A stretch of 64,000 bases of DNA, from assembly GCF_014633365.1 (NCBI RefSeq), contig NC_068338.1:16874616-16938615 (forward strand), read 5' to 3'. Shown in pieces: positions 47,883-60,004 of the stretch; positions within the stretch are counted from its first letter, which is position 1, and every line of letters begins with the position of its first letter. This DNA is from Diospyros lotus (taxonomy: Eukaryota > Streptophyta > Magnoliopsida > Ericales > Ebenaceae). The position numbers were made by a program, and so were the translations under genes. The notes under the pieces are model-generated. The model made no database searches. It was not told where the DNA came from and saw only the letters and a list, made by a program, of their open reading frames with translations.

Positions 47883-50460
47883 CTAGTTCTTCACCTGTGC
47901 GATGCACGAAAAATAGATTCACAAACGGAGACATAAAAAATATATGAACTTTCAATAAATATTGGAAACACCACAATTTAGTTTTGTTAGATTGTAAATA
48001 TCATAAGAAATGAAAATTATAATAATATTAAATATTAAAAATTATAGAAAACTTCTTTGAATACATCATTTGTGATTGAGTTTATTTGTTCTCCTTCCTT
48101 ATCACATATTAGTATCTTTAAACCATTTTGACTTGTAACTCTTGATACAGTTACGTATAGCTGACCATGATTGAGTATTAGTTTTTTCAAATAAAATCTT
48201 ACATGCGATAATGATTGCCCCTAACTTTTGTTGATGGTTATAATGTATGATACAATCAAAGGAAATTGTCTTCTCTGAAACCTAAATGGCAATCTTGAAT
48301 CCGATGGAGTCAATGATATCCTTGGAATGAAGACCTTGTGTCCTGCATTATTTCCCAATAGAATTTTACCCTCTAGAACATGGTTTCCAAGTCTTGTGAC
48401 AATAAGTCTTGTCCCGTTGCACAACCCTACGGAATGATCAATATTTCTCAACAAAATCATTGAAATTCCAACTCTCAAATTCAACTCATGATTTGGCACC
48501 CCATAACACGTAATACTGTTCAAAAATTCTGGTAAATGAAGATCTCCAAATAAATCAACGTTCGTATCTGACCTACAAGTCGTATCTGAACTTAAATAGG
48601 TCTTTCTTTCAGTTTGTTTTAGAGAAACCATATACTCGTTAATGGATTTGATGACATTAAGCGTTGGCACTAGTATGGCCCTTCCTTGAAGCAACATGGT
48701 CTGAGAAGCAAGGAAATGTACTCTCCACAATTGCTTCAAGCAAATTATCGAACCTATTTATTAGAATATCATTTGGTATTTCGATATATGCATGATCATC
48801 GTTTCTATCATCTAGTGTTCCATCACCAATTTTCATATTCCAATTGGAAAAAAAATTCAATTCCATTGACTGATCATCAGAATCAATACCTTGTATCCTC
48901 ATGTTCTTTGTTAAATTCAATACCCTGTAGTGTTTTCATAGATATGACGAATTGATAGTTGCAAGAACAATGTCTTGTCTACTCCCTTTTGGGATAACTG
49001 ACAGAATCTGTCTAAAATCTATACCGAACACCACTATTTTTCCTCAAAAAGGTTGATCCTACCTCAGTGGATTGGTGAACCTTAAATATCCCTCATACTT
49101 TTGTCAAGTGCCTCAAAGTAGTATCGGTTCATCATAGGTGCTCTGTCCCATATTATGAGCTTTGACTTTGCTATCAACTCTGCGAGTGGACTCCCTTATT
49201 TGATATTGCACGTTGAATCTTCGTTGGGATTAAGAAGAATTGCAAACCTAGAACGTGTTGTCCTACTGCCTGGCAAAAGAAGAGATGTTATATCATTGGA
49301 TGCCACATTCAATACTATTTCTCCCTTTGATTATAATCCAGCTAATAAAGTTTTCCAAACAAACGTTTTTTCGGTCCCTCCACAGCCATACACAAAGAAT
49401 ACATCTCCCTTATCAACTTCTACAGAACACATTACGTACAGTTTCATAAATATTTCTTTGTTCATCCGTCAATTTTTGCACAAAAATCTTGTGATCTTCT
49501 GCCAAAACTTTCTTGTCATACCAAAGCTCATCCTGAATTAGCCTATTTTCAACGAGCAATGCATCAACAATACAAGGAAAAAGGGTATTGATGGAAAATC
49601 ACGAAAACTTCTTCCAATGCTCCTCAATATCTTCTCAATCTCCATGAGAGCATAGTTTTCAGTTTCTTCCTCACTCAACTCCGAACCTATTTATTACCAA
49701 AAACAAATGAAAAAAGAAATTATCATGGGTTAAAAACTTTTTAAAAAAACGTGCACACCAAAACCCTAAAATAAATATGATGACATTTTACCTTAGTGGT
49801 TCAAAATTATTCTTTGCCTATACAGAATATCGTCTGAAAGAAACTGCCAACATTGTTGCCATACATATTCAAATCTTGCCAAAGATTCTGACACCAAGAG
49901 AGTTGTGAATAGATTTCTTAACAAATGTGCAAAACCCCAATGACTTGCTTTAACTATGTCATCTATGTACTATTATCATTGTCAAGTAAACCACGTGCAT
50001 AGCAAGCATCCCGAAATGAAGAATATTGAACACCGTTCACACATTTAATTTCTTCATAACTCGTAGGACCCCATACAATATTCAACAGAGTTCTCAAGTA
50101 ACACATTTCCCCACAACCTGGAGGAACATAAAATACTCGACCTATTGAGAAACCACGTTGTCTAGATTGTCATTCTCGTTGACCTTGCTTCCAAACAAAT
50201 CTTGTTGGGAATTCTGCGTACGTGAGATCCTTCACATCACTGTACTTCTTATTTGTATCCATCCACGCAGTAAACATGCTATGCTTTACAGTAGGACGAC
50301 TTAATACATCATTTATTGGATCCAAATCTGAAAAAATAACATTATGCTCATTAAAAAGATGAAATGACAACCTCTCAGCTGGTGGATCTCTACAGTGAAT
50401 GTCAAATCCAAATACTCTCCAAGTAGCTTCGAATGGGAAATATATCTGCAATCGTAATAC
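47883..50460 (-). mobile_element. Decayed Helitron (3' part)
   Basis: The 3' end on the - strand has a small hairpin (GTGC/GCAC at 47897-47907), then GAAGAACTAG, matching the usual hairpin plus CTRR end of Helitrons. Upstream on the same strand are PIF1-type helicase segments and another conserved Helitron block. The 5' TC end and the Rep HUH motif were not located, so the right boundary is only where recognised homology stops. Confidence 0.8.
48221..50451 (-). pseudogene. Helitron PIF1-like helicase remnant
   Basis: Fragments on the - strand in order: WRVFGFDIHCRDPPAERLSF to about 50170, a conserved Helitron block; the helicase ATPase with Walker A-like GCGGTEKTFVWKTLL near 49360-49400; Walker B region IIWDRAPMMNRYYFEALD near 49100-49165; and a C-terminal helicase part at 48221-48739 with RAILVPTLNVIKSINEYM and NIDHSVGLCNGTRLIVTRL. 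Walker A has E for G before the Lys; Walker B has R where the catalytic E is expected. Frameshifts and stops are frequent. The protein is inactive. Confidence 0.85.
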
Positions 50461-53400
50461 ATATTTATCTCATCAATCTTGTTATGTATGTGTGTGATGC
50501 ATCACTAATGTCAACGTATTATGCCAAATCAAAAACAAAACATGTTTTTGAGTTATGAAAAATCGCAATACACTACAGTCAAAAAATTAGTAAGAGAATA
50601 CAACATAAATGGTTAGGAAAGTCATTTCAAACTTGTGTAAAGTATCAACATATCGTATTCAAATTCTATTATATAGATCCTTAAAGTTGGATGTATTTAT
50701 TATGTAGCAAATGCAAATTACAATGCATGTTGAACAAAATTTCGTTATCCATATAGACAAAAAAAATGTGACAACACTAACTAAGTTTGAAAACATTATA
50801 GTGACCTGCATAATTTCGCTAACGAAGAACCCAAAAATTCCCTTGGTAAGAATATGTAAAAAAATAATACAATGAAATACAATGACATTGTAATTTTTAT
50901 ATCTTTAAACAGAAGTAATGTATAATTGATTAAATGTTTTCACACCATTAATTCTTCAATGTACCCATATGAAGTAAGTGCATATATGTAAGGATGAAAT
51001 GACTTATTCCAGAATTAAACCAAATGTGTTATACCTAATAAAATTTTAATTAATTAAAAACCATGTTAGTGATGCATTATCGGTAATCATTTAATATTAT
51101 TAGTAAAAGATTAACTACATATAAAAATTTAATTTTAAAGAAAATATTATATTATTAGATTATACGTTGACCTAATAATTAAATAAAAGTAAATAAAATT
51201 GATCATATTATAAAAATAAATTAAATTTAAATGATTTTGTATAGTATTACTTTAATATCAATATATTATTTTCCTTGTGTAGATAACGCTTATTATACGT
51301 TAACATAATAAATGCGCAAAATATTAAATTTAATAAAAACATTAATTTACATACACCTTAACAACATCTTGAAATTGATACATAATACTATTTTTAATGC
51401 ATAACGAATTATTGATTATTATCTTTTAATATAAAATTAGTTTTTCCTCTACTTACTATTGTATGTATTACAATATCAATCGATGATAATTTAGGCAGAA
51501 ATCATTATTTGAGAAATTTGCGCCTATCCTCCATCTTACTATATGTATTAAGTAAAATATTAAGATAATTTTTAGCATATCCAATAGCAAGTAATATTAT
51601 TTAACTAAATTAAACTTTTTTATTACTGTCAATCTTAAGAAGAAAAAAATTGTAAATTAGAAAGATAGGCTCTTCATATTACTTAAAAACAATTGGGTAA
51701 AAATTAAGTTAAAGCGTTCAATTACCAAGGTTTGCACATCATTTAATTTTGATATTCTTGCTGAATTGGGATGTAGATTTTTTTTCTAAATTTTTCAAAA
51801 ATATATAAAATTGGCAAGTAAATTTAGATGGGAAATTATATGCGTATCGTTAAACATTGTAAATAGAAAAGGAAAAAAACGAAAGAACAAGTTTAGTGAG
51901 TTATAAAAAAATATTTGAATTTAAATATATGAATATGTTGTACTATATGTAAATTTAAGAATAAAATGTTGAACACTCTAAACAATATAACAATTACTAC
52001 ATAAATGTTCTAATTAATCAGTGAAAATAATATAATGGTATATGTATCTTATTAATAATTAAAAAAATAGAGTGAAAACGGCCTACATATTTGAGGCCCA
52101 ATTCACAATCCACAAAACACATTAGGCCAGCCCAACAAATCAAAGCTAAAGGAGAAGCGTCTAGGTTTTGTACACAAATCAAACCCTAAAAGAACTTAAT
52201 AATCTATGCACCGCACTGCCTTCCCCTCAAACCATCGACTTCTATTGGAGAAACCACCATCATCGATCTATCTCTTAGATCCAAAAACAAAGAGAGTGAG
52301 AGAAAAAAAAAATGAAAGATAATACTAGGCACAATTTATCTTACGAATATATGGATTTTGCAAATTTCTATTGATGGAAAGTGGAGAAAATGGTAAAAAA
52401 ACAGCGAAGAGAAGAGGAGAAAAAGGGATTTTCTAAAAATGCCATAGATCATGCTTGGGAAGCAATGAATGATATGGATCAAGCACGCATTCGAACAAAT
52501 AAAATAGCCTACATGAATTGATTGCTCTGTAAGTTTATTTGTTTGTTTTTTTTTTTTTTTTTTTTGGTCAGATCTACGTCTTTATCAAATTTTGCATATA
52601 TCTTTTTTGAAAATAATTTATCCATTATAAAACAATGGTTGATTTTTTTTTTTTTTTTTTTTGTTACTCTCAAATCTATGGATTTCATTGCTCCTTTGAA
52701 TAAACTCTTATTTTCAAACAAAAAATCTACCTCAACAAATCACCTGCAGTGTAAGTTTTTTATATTTATTGCTTCTGAATTTTTGCTCATCGTCTATATT
52801 TTATCATTCATTGGTTTGATGTGTTTAAATGGACTGTACTTACCTGACTGTGGAGAAAACTAAACACAGCGGCCATTTCCTTAGCACCGTCTATTAGATC
52901 TGCACATCATTTATTTATTTTACTCAGATCTACGTATTTCTACATTTTTACATATATCTTTTGTAAAAATGATTTGTCTACTATACTAGACATAAAAAGG
53001 ATTTTTTTTTTTCTTTTTAAGTTTCTCTCATGTAAACAGGGTTCATTACTCTTTTGAATTAACTCTTGATTTTGAATCAAACTCTATCAAAGACTCATTT
53101 ATTTCAAAACTAAGAGATTTTTTTTTTTATTTCTTCCCCAGATGAACATATTAATGTTGTAAATAAAATGTTTACAAAAACATTGTATGCCAGATTAATG
53201 TTGTAAATAAAATGTTTGCAGAAACTCACGAGATAATCGATCTCTCACAAATTCATTCACATTCTAAACATGCCTATATATTTAAGCCCTTTTGTCTAGA
53301 CAGTTATTTTAATATATATAGAATCTTCATTGTTTGATACTAATTGTTGTCTTAATTTGAAAACAAGAATGACACTCATGGCGAGAAGTGTGCAAATCTT

Positions 53401-54100
53401 CAATATACTTCAATCACATGAGGTAAGTAATTCAAAGAACCTATTTGTTCATATTTTTATCGAAATAATTTTCATTTTCATATATACAAATGGGTCCATA
53501 AGTGAAAATTTAAGAAAATCATAAATTATTGTTTGGACTACTATTTTCTACTCAAATTGATCAAATTGGCAACCTACTTGGTTTTCTAGTCAAACTTTGG
53601 CACCTAAAAAAATTAGTGCTATAATACAGCCACATGTACATTATATAAAAAAAATTAAACATCAATAATCACTTTTAATTAAATATTGTATAGAATTTAT
53701 TATTGTTATTCAATCTTTATGCGGTAATTCAAAAATCATTATAGATGTCAGAATTCCCAATGAAAAATACCATAAATAAAAAAGTAATGCTATTCAATTA
53801 TAAACGATCATTGATTATGCAGTAATATTTTGAGATTTTTTAAATAATAGGACCAACAAAATAAGTTCATATTCGTATATTTAATTCAAGTCTATCATCT
53901 AATGCCAAACATGATTGCACACAAGTGATAATATATTATCATTCATGACAAATAACACTAAAATATTTAATGATATATCTAATTAAAGGGAAATTTAGGG
54001 AAAAACCTAAGTTGACGGTAAAAGATTTCACCTGTATTGGAAACCACTGAAAATTCAACATATCACCTAAAGAAAATAAAAAAATAGAATTACTACAAAA
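50461..54100. other. Very AT-rich tract, no supported gene
   Basis: Long stretches of A/T with poly-T runs at 52544-52565 and 52646-52663. The stretch 52090-52330 is unlike its surroundings: it has GGCCCA-like words and an AAACCCTAA-type box before a GA-rich leader-like segment. No ORF with family motifs is present. It may be the 5' part or an intron of the Helitron, or unrelated spacer. Confidence 0.45.
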
Positions 54101-54109
54101 TATGGGGTT

Positions 54110-54540
54110 GCCATTATATGGACTTTAGCACCGGAATTGTTACCTTTATCTACAATTTCTTTGAAAATCGGAACTTGCATTCCAGAATTAGGATAATTGT
54201 TTAATCCTGTAGGTAAAAGATATAGCAAGACATCGATAATTTTTTAATATGCAAGTCTCAAACTGTCATTGAGATGGTGGAAAATTTATTTATATAAAAT
54301 GAACAATATATCTCACCTTTGGTAAAAATTGCATGTTCTTGCAACTGTGGAGTCAAAAAACCATTGTCCGTGGACAATGACCTCATCGATGGTGAAGACG
54401 CAACACAACTTCCCTTGGTTATCTTATGCTTATCGAAAGAAAGTGTGCTCAAAGTTCTACACGTGCCATTACTTTCTTAGCATTGAAAATTATCCGATAA
54501 TATAACCGGTGCATCACCAATGGAAAAACCAATACGTTGA
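54110..54540 (-). pseudogene. Unassigned coding-like remnant
   Basis: On the - strand two stretches read like real protein. One (about 54540-54300) includes RIGFSIGDAPVILSDN and KITKGSCVASSPSM and has one stop near 54478. The other (about 54238-54100) includes DVLLYLLPTGLNNYPNSGM and AKVHIMATPYF. They could be exons or frame-shifted parts of one protein. They lie upstream, in reading direction, of the Helitron helicase, so a Helitron N-terminal region is possible. I do not recognise a domain. Confidence 0.4.
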
Positions 54541-54773
54541 CTTTGTGAAACTGTTAAAACATTAAATTATAGTTTCCGTAAACATTATTTTTTTCAAAAT
54601 AAAAATTAAGCTTTATAGTAATAATAGGCCATTACCATTTGATGTGCTATTACCTAAATTACGAGAATACCCTACGCACTGGTAGTCTCGATCGCCATGT
54701 GGATCAGTAAGGCAGGAGCCCTAGCCCCAAGGGGTCGACCTCAACATATAAATATATATATATATACACATAT

Positions 54774-55223
54774 TGATGATGGTTTTTGAGACCGACCACC
54801 ACGTGCCACCTCTGCGACTGGACCTCGGGAATGGAACCTCGAACTTGGGGATGTCGGACCTCGGGTGTAGAACCTGCAAGACAATGGAGGGCCGAGGCTT
54901 GGATCCCCCGGGGTGGACTCCGACGCTCAAATCAGTAGAGCAAATGCGAGTAGTAGTAAATGAGAGAGCTGTAGAGCTTGGATATACCTGGTGAGAGTCC
55001 TTGTCTTTTATAGGCAAACCCGTTTTGGGGTATCCGAGATGAGTGGGCACGACTCCCGAGAGTCCCGGTCAAGTTGGAACGGGTCTTGCGGTTCGGCCCG
55101 GATTTCTTGGGCTCCGCTCTAGAGTGTTGACTGGCCACATGTCGGTCTCTCAGGTGATCCACGTGGCAGGTGAGACTATCAGCGCGTGGGGGTATTCTAG
55201 TAATTTCAGTTGGTGCCACATCA
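54774..55223 (-). repeat. 3' LTR of the Tat element
   Basis: Right boundary set by the PPT complement CTTGCCCCCCACTCCTT immediately after ...GCCACATCA (55223). On the - strand the LTR starts TGATGTGGCACC. The left end is placed at TGATGATGG (54774 or 54777), which mirrors it. About 450 bp. The left boundary is less sure because the other LTR is not available. Confidence 0.65.
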
Positions 55224-55452
55224 CTTGCCCCCCACTCCTTGAGTCGAGCTGAAAATCATGCTGGGTCGAGGAGTAGGTTACTTGACTGTTGATTTTTCCC
55301 AAGACGCACGAGAGTATTTTTAAAGTTGAGATTAGTGCTCAAAAACCTTATTTACTACCCTGAAATTATAGGGATGAGTTTTGGTTGGAGGGAAGAATTC
55401 GTTTGGAGGGAAACATTGTCATTTTGAATTTTTTCTCCCCTTGGTTCCCCTC

Positions 55453-55460
55453 TATATAAG
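55453..55460 (+). promoter_or_regulatory. TATA-like box for the antisense ORF
   Basis: TATATAAG in the context CCTCTATATAAGCCC, about 660 bp upstream of the antisense ORF ATG. A start site about 30 bp downstream (about 55485) would fit a plant Pol II promoter. It is on the strand opposite to the retroelement genes. Confidence 0.5.
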
Positions 55461-56116
55461 CCCTAAGGCCCCACCCCACAATTATTATTTCAAGCATTCA
55501 TCTCCTTGAGGTTAGTCTTTCACATTCTCCTTTGCTTTTATTTTTCCTTATTTGTTATCTAATTATTTTTTGTCTTTTGCTTCCTCTTTGTTTTTTTTTT
55601 TTTTTTAAATAATTTCTCCCTCGTCCAGGCGAAGACGGCCTGGCCAGGCCGCCTCGGCCATGGCCGAGCGCTGGGCTCGGCTTGGCCGAGGTCAGCCATG
55701 GCCGACCTCCCTTTCTTCTTCTCTGCATTTTTTTTTTAATCTAATATATATATATATATATATACCTACATAGATATATGGGCATCCTTGGGTCGGCCAT
55801 AGCCGACCCTTGGGACTTTTGTCCCTTTTTTTTAATTATTTATTATTATTTTTTATTCCTTGGGTCAGCCATGGCCCACCCTTGGGCTTTTCCTTTGTTA
55901 ATAATAACAAAACGATCTTTAAAACAAGGCTTAACTTGACTAACCCGTTTCCTTGGCTCTTCTTTTTCGCAGGTGTGACTCGAGATTTTCCCAAGCTACA
56001 TCGCGCCTACTGAGCTCTCTGAGGCTCAAGCCCAGTCGTGGTTGTTCTTTCCTAACCTCGGCCTTTACTCTCCTGGTCAGTGACCTTCTCTTAACTACTT
56101 CTGCTCGTTTTTTAGC

Positions 56117-57955
56117 ATGTCTTCTTCCTCTTCTTCCTCTGATTCAGAAAACTCTAGTACCAGCTCTAGTAGTGAGGAATCACACATCGAGTTATCCAGC
56201 CCCTCCCATGGCCCCCTTCGTAGGCCCAGGAAACTTAGGAGGCCTGACAGAGTTTCACTTCATCCCACCTCAGAATCTCATGTGAGTAGTGATCCCCACT
56301 TAAGAAGCTTACCCAAGGATCTAACCACGGACCATTCTACCATAACTGAGAGAGAGTTGTTTATCTTCCTCCGAAAATACCACCTCATTCATGATGAGTA
56401 TTGGTATAGTGAACCCCGAGGTCTGAAAGCTCACCAGGCCCCCCATGGTTGTATCACCGTCTACGAGTAGGCCTTGGCTACTGGCCTTAGGTTCCCCCTC
56501 GCGGCTCCTGTAGTTGAGGTGTTCGCTATCGTGGGGTTATGCCCATCTCAGTTGACTCCTAATGGCTGGACGTGCCTATCTACCTTCGTTCTTTGCTGTC
56601 GAGCTCGGGACATTGAGCCCACTGCTCAACTCTTCTTTAAAATGTTCAAGGCAATTTCCATTAGCAAAACTGAACCTCGATTCGCCTTTTCCCCCCTCAA
56701 CCAGCGTTAGTTCATAGTTGATAATCCCACGTCGGTGAAACGGTGGAAGAGTAGATTTTTCTTTGCTGGCCTGAAAGACGAGGGGGTCAGCTTCGGGGTG
56801 CCAGTTGAGTGGGCTTTCCAGCCCTCAAAGGTCCGTAGTCGCAAGATCATGCAGGACGAGCTTCATAATATTCAGATCTTGAGGGAGCTGAACTCTATCA
56901 GCGCTCGCGTCCTGATATGTGATCGCACCTTGTACTTGGGGGGTTTATCCACTCACACTTGCTTCGAGCCTGATGTCACTTTGGGTAGTCATTTTCCCAC
57001 TATTTTTATACTTTTCTAACTTGCTTTTCTTGCCCTTAATATCTTGTTTTCGCATTTGCAGCTGAGATGGTGAGCACAGCTTTCATCTGGGGGAAGAGTA
57101 AACGGAGACCCACGAAGGACGAGGGCACCCCAGCTCTTACGAGGGGAAAGGCTGCCTTGAATGCTCCTCCTGCTAAGGAAGGAGAGCCTAGTCGTGCTAA
57201 GAGGAAGAGGACTTCCCATTCTTCGAGAGAGCTCATGCCAGCCCCAGAGTCTCCCCCCCACAGTCCAGACCATGTTCCTGATTGGGGAGTGAAGGCAAGC
57301 GACCTTAGCCGGAACACTCAGGTGGCAAGACGTATGATTCACCACTTCGCCACTCCCGTCGATCGTCAGGTGTTGGTCGAGCAGTCCTCGGAGGCCATAG
57401 CAGCCATATTATGCAAGTATTTGGCCCAGGTAATCACCTATACTTTACCGACATCCTCCAGTCTCATCTATGTTGTCCTTACTTGTCTTGCCCATTACAG
57501 GTGGTCACACTCGTTTCGGACTTTTCTGGACGTTTTTCTCAAGCTTCCAAGAAGACCTTGGAGCTAGACACCCAGCTGCAGGAGAGGGACGAGTTACTAG
57601 AGAGCCACAGGAAGAACTTGGATGAGTTGTCCTCCCAGCGGCAGGCTTCAGACCTACGTATTCAAGAGCTAGAGGCAGAGCTATCTCGGACGAGCTCCAA
57701 GCTATCCGGGCGAACTCAGTCATTCGCCAATACAAGCGTAAGTATGCCGAGCCCATCAAGCTTCCTGAGGTAGAGGAGTTCCTCCAGAAGAACCTGCAGC
57801 ACGCTTGGACAAAGGGATTCCAAGCTCATGAGACAGAGGTATTACGAGCTCATCCAGACTTGGACATGTCCAATGTTCGGTCTGTTGCGGAGATTGTGGC
57901 TGGGATGGAGGACTCGAAGATGGCCGACGATGATGATGCACCTCCTGATGCTTGA
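56117..57955 (+). pseudogene. Antisense ORF (aORF) of a Tat element, 'putative gypsy-type transposon' family
   Basis: Lies between pol and the 3' LTR, antisense to gag-pol. ATG at 56117 opens a Ser-rich N-terminus, then a conserved globular region (RELFIFLRKYHLIHDEYWY, and VDNPTSVKRWKSRFFFAGL with its start before the 56735 Met). This is the type annotated as plant putative gypsy-type transposon domain (PF04195). Two introns fit: 56985-57061 and 57430-57500, both GT-AG and both rejoining in frame. The C-terminal part is a probable coiled coil (ELDTQLQERDELLESH, then LRIQELEAEL-like text), ending with an acidic tail and TGA at 57953-57955. It is broken by TAG at 56468-56470, TAG at 56708-56710 and a frameshift near 57690. 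Function is unknown. Confidence 0.75.
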
Positions 57956-58186
57956 GCTTTTCTTCTTTTTCTAGCTAGGGCCTTTTGTACTTCCTCTATT
58001 ATCATGTATTGGACCATCTCGCTTTTATACAATGCCGTTTCATTTTGACTGTTCATCTTTTGCTTGTGAACATATAGGCTGAGACTAGTTGAACCTCGAT
58101 CCCTTCCATAGTTGACGAGGGTGAATTTGACCCTTGGTTCTCCCTAAGTCAACAATTAGGAGGGTGCTGTGTTGTAATTTTTTCTT

Positions 58187-58790
58187 GGCCATTAGTCCAC
58201 CCTTGGGGGACAACCGAGGGCTCGTGACCCATGAATGAATCTTTTCGTGGCCATCAGTCCACCTTTGAGGACAGCCTAGGGCTCGTGACCCTTGGATTTT
58301 AGTCACTCCCACGCGAAGGAGGGTGTTAGCCAGAGTTTTTCCATGGCCCTTAGTCCACTTTTGAGAACGGCCTAGGGCTCGTGACCCTTGGATTTTAGCC
58401 ACTCCCACGCAAAGGATGGTGTTGGCTAGAGTTTTTTCGTGGCCCTTAGTCTACTTTTGAGGACGGCCTAGGCTCGTGACCCTTGGATTTTAGCCACTCC
58501 CACGCGAAGGAGGGTGTTGGCTAGAGTTTTTTCGTGGCCCTTAGTCCACTTTTGAGGACGGCCTAGGGCTCATGACCCTTGGATTTTAGCCACTCCCACG
58601 CGAATGAGGGTGTTGGCTAGACTTTTTCCGTGGCCCTTAGTCCACTTTTGAGGACAGCCTAGGGCTCGTGACCCTTGGATTTTAGCCACTCCCACGCGAA
58701 TGAGGGTGTTGGCTAGAGTTTTTTCGTGGCCTTTAGTCCACTTATGAGGACGGCCTAGGGCTCGTGACCCTTGGATTTTTCTTCGATGAA
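58187..58790. repeat. ~96-bp tandem array, seven copies
   Basis: GGCC(C)TTAGTCCAC starts recur at about 58187, 58249, 58345, 58441, 58536, 58632 and 58728, giving 95-96 bp spacing except the first unit (62 bp, internally deleted). Each unit includes GGGCTCGTGACCCTTGGATTT and CACTCCCACGCGAA. It lies just downstream of pol in the element's 3' untranslated region. Such arrays are known in Tat/Ogre 3' UTRs and can seed satellite DNA. Confidence 0.9.
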
Positions 58791-58891
58791 ATATAATCCT
58801 TTGTACAATTGCTATTAGATGAAGAGAATACGAAGCCTTGCCATTAGTCGTAAAGAAAAAGAGTACAAAGAGATTCGAGGAATTCCCTTGC

Positions 58892-60000
58892 TTATTGATA
58901 AAACCTCCTTAAGTTTTGCACATTCCAAGTATGCTTCAGGGGCTTGCCTTCCATGTCTTCTAGTCGATATGCCCCCGGACTCAGGGATTCCACCACCTAG
59001 TACGGTCCTTCCCAACTCGGAGTTAGTTTATTCATGTCCCGAGGATGACTCACGTCGAACCGACGTAGTACAAGATCTCCTGGCATGAAGCTCCTAGCGT
59101 GGACTCGTCGATTGTAGTACCTAGCAATGTGCCGGTTATATGCGGCTTGTCGAATTCGGGCCAGGTCTCGAAGCTCATCCATCAAATCCAAGTTGCACCT
59201 TAGCCCTTACTCGTTAATCTCAGGATCGAAATGCACCACTCGGTAGCTCCTCACCCCAATCTCGACAGGGATGAGAGCCTCCGAGCCATAACACAGTGTG
59301 AAAGGGCATTCTCCTATAGCCGTTCGCGGCGTGGTTCGATAAGACCATAGTATACGGGGGAGTTCATCTACCCATCGACCATCCGCCTTCTCAACCCGAG
59401 CTCGGAGTCATTGCAGAATGGTCATGTTTGTCAGCTCTACCTGCCCATTAGCTTGAGGATGGGCGACCGAGGTAAAATGCTACTTAATCCCCAACTCACG
59501 GCATCATTCTTGCACCGATCGGTCCTCGAATTGGGTGCCATTGTCAGTTATTAGCACCCTTGGAATACCAAACCGGCAGACGATGGATTTCCAAAGGAAT
59601 TGTTTTACCCTCCGGCCTGTAATAGTCGCCACAGGCTCAGCCTCCACCCACTTAGTGAAGTAATCGATGGCTGTTATCAAGTACTTGTTCTATCCAGTCG
59701 CTAGCAGAAAAGGCCCAAGGATATCGACTCCCCACCTGGCAAACGGACAAGGCGAAGCCAGGTGGGTGAGTTCAGCTGCCGGGGTGTGAACCAGGTTGGA
59801 GGTTTTTGGCATCTCTCACAAGTCTAGACCAAATGCCCGGCGTCGCTCATCATTGTCGGCCAGTAATACCCCTGCCGAAGGGCCTTCTGGGAAAGAGAGT
59901 GAGCTCCGATGTGACTGCCGCAAATCCCTTCGTGGATTTCCCTTAGGATGCAGTTGGCCTCGACCGGCCCCACGCACTTCAGCAGCGGCTGAGTGAAGGA
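58892..60000 (-). pseudogene. Tat integrase remnant
   Basis: On the - strand: zinc-binding H2C2 part HEGICGSHIGAHSLSQKALR near 59890-59945 with CERCQ near 59810; catalytic core in broken frames to about 59200; C-terminal part at 58997-59191 ending PSWEGPY, a GPF/Y-type motif. After one frameshift the end reads NVQNLRRFYQ and stops at 58892. Frameshifts and stops mean no full integrase. Confidence 0.85.
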
Positions 60001-60004
60001 TTTC

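Noticed and set aside
57036..57345. Two - strand ORFs of 93-109 residues
   Set aside because: Shadow frames of the antisense ORF exon; no gag-pol or other motif although they are in the element's sense orientation.
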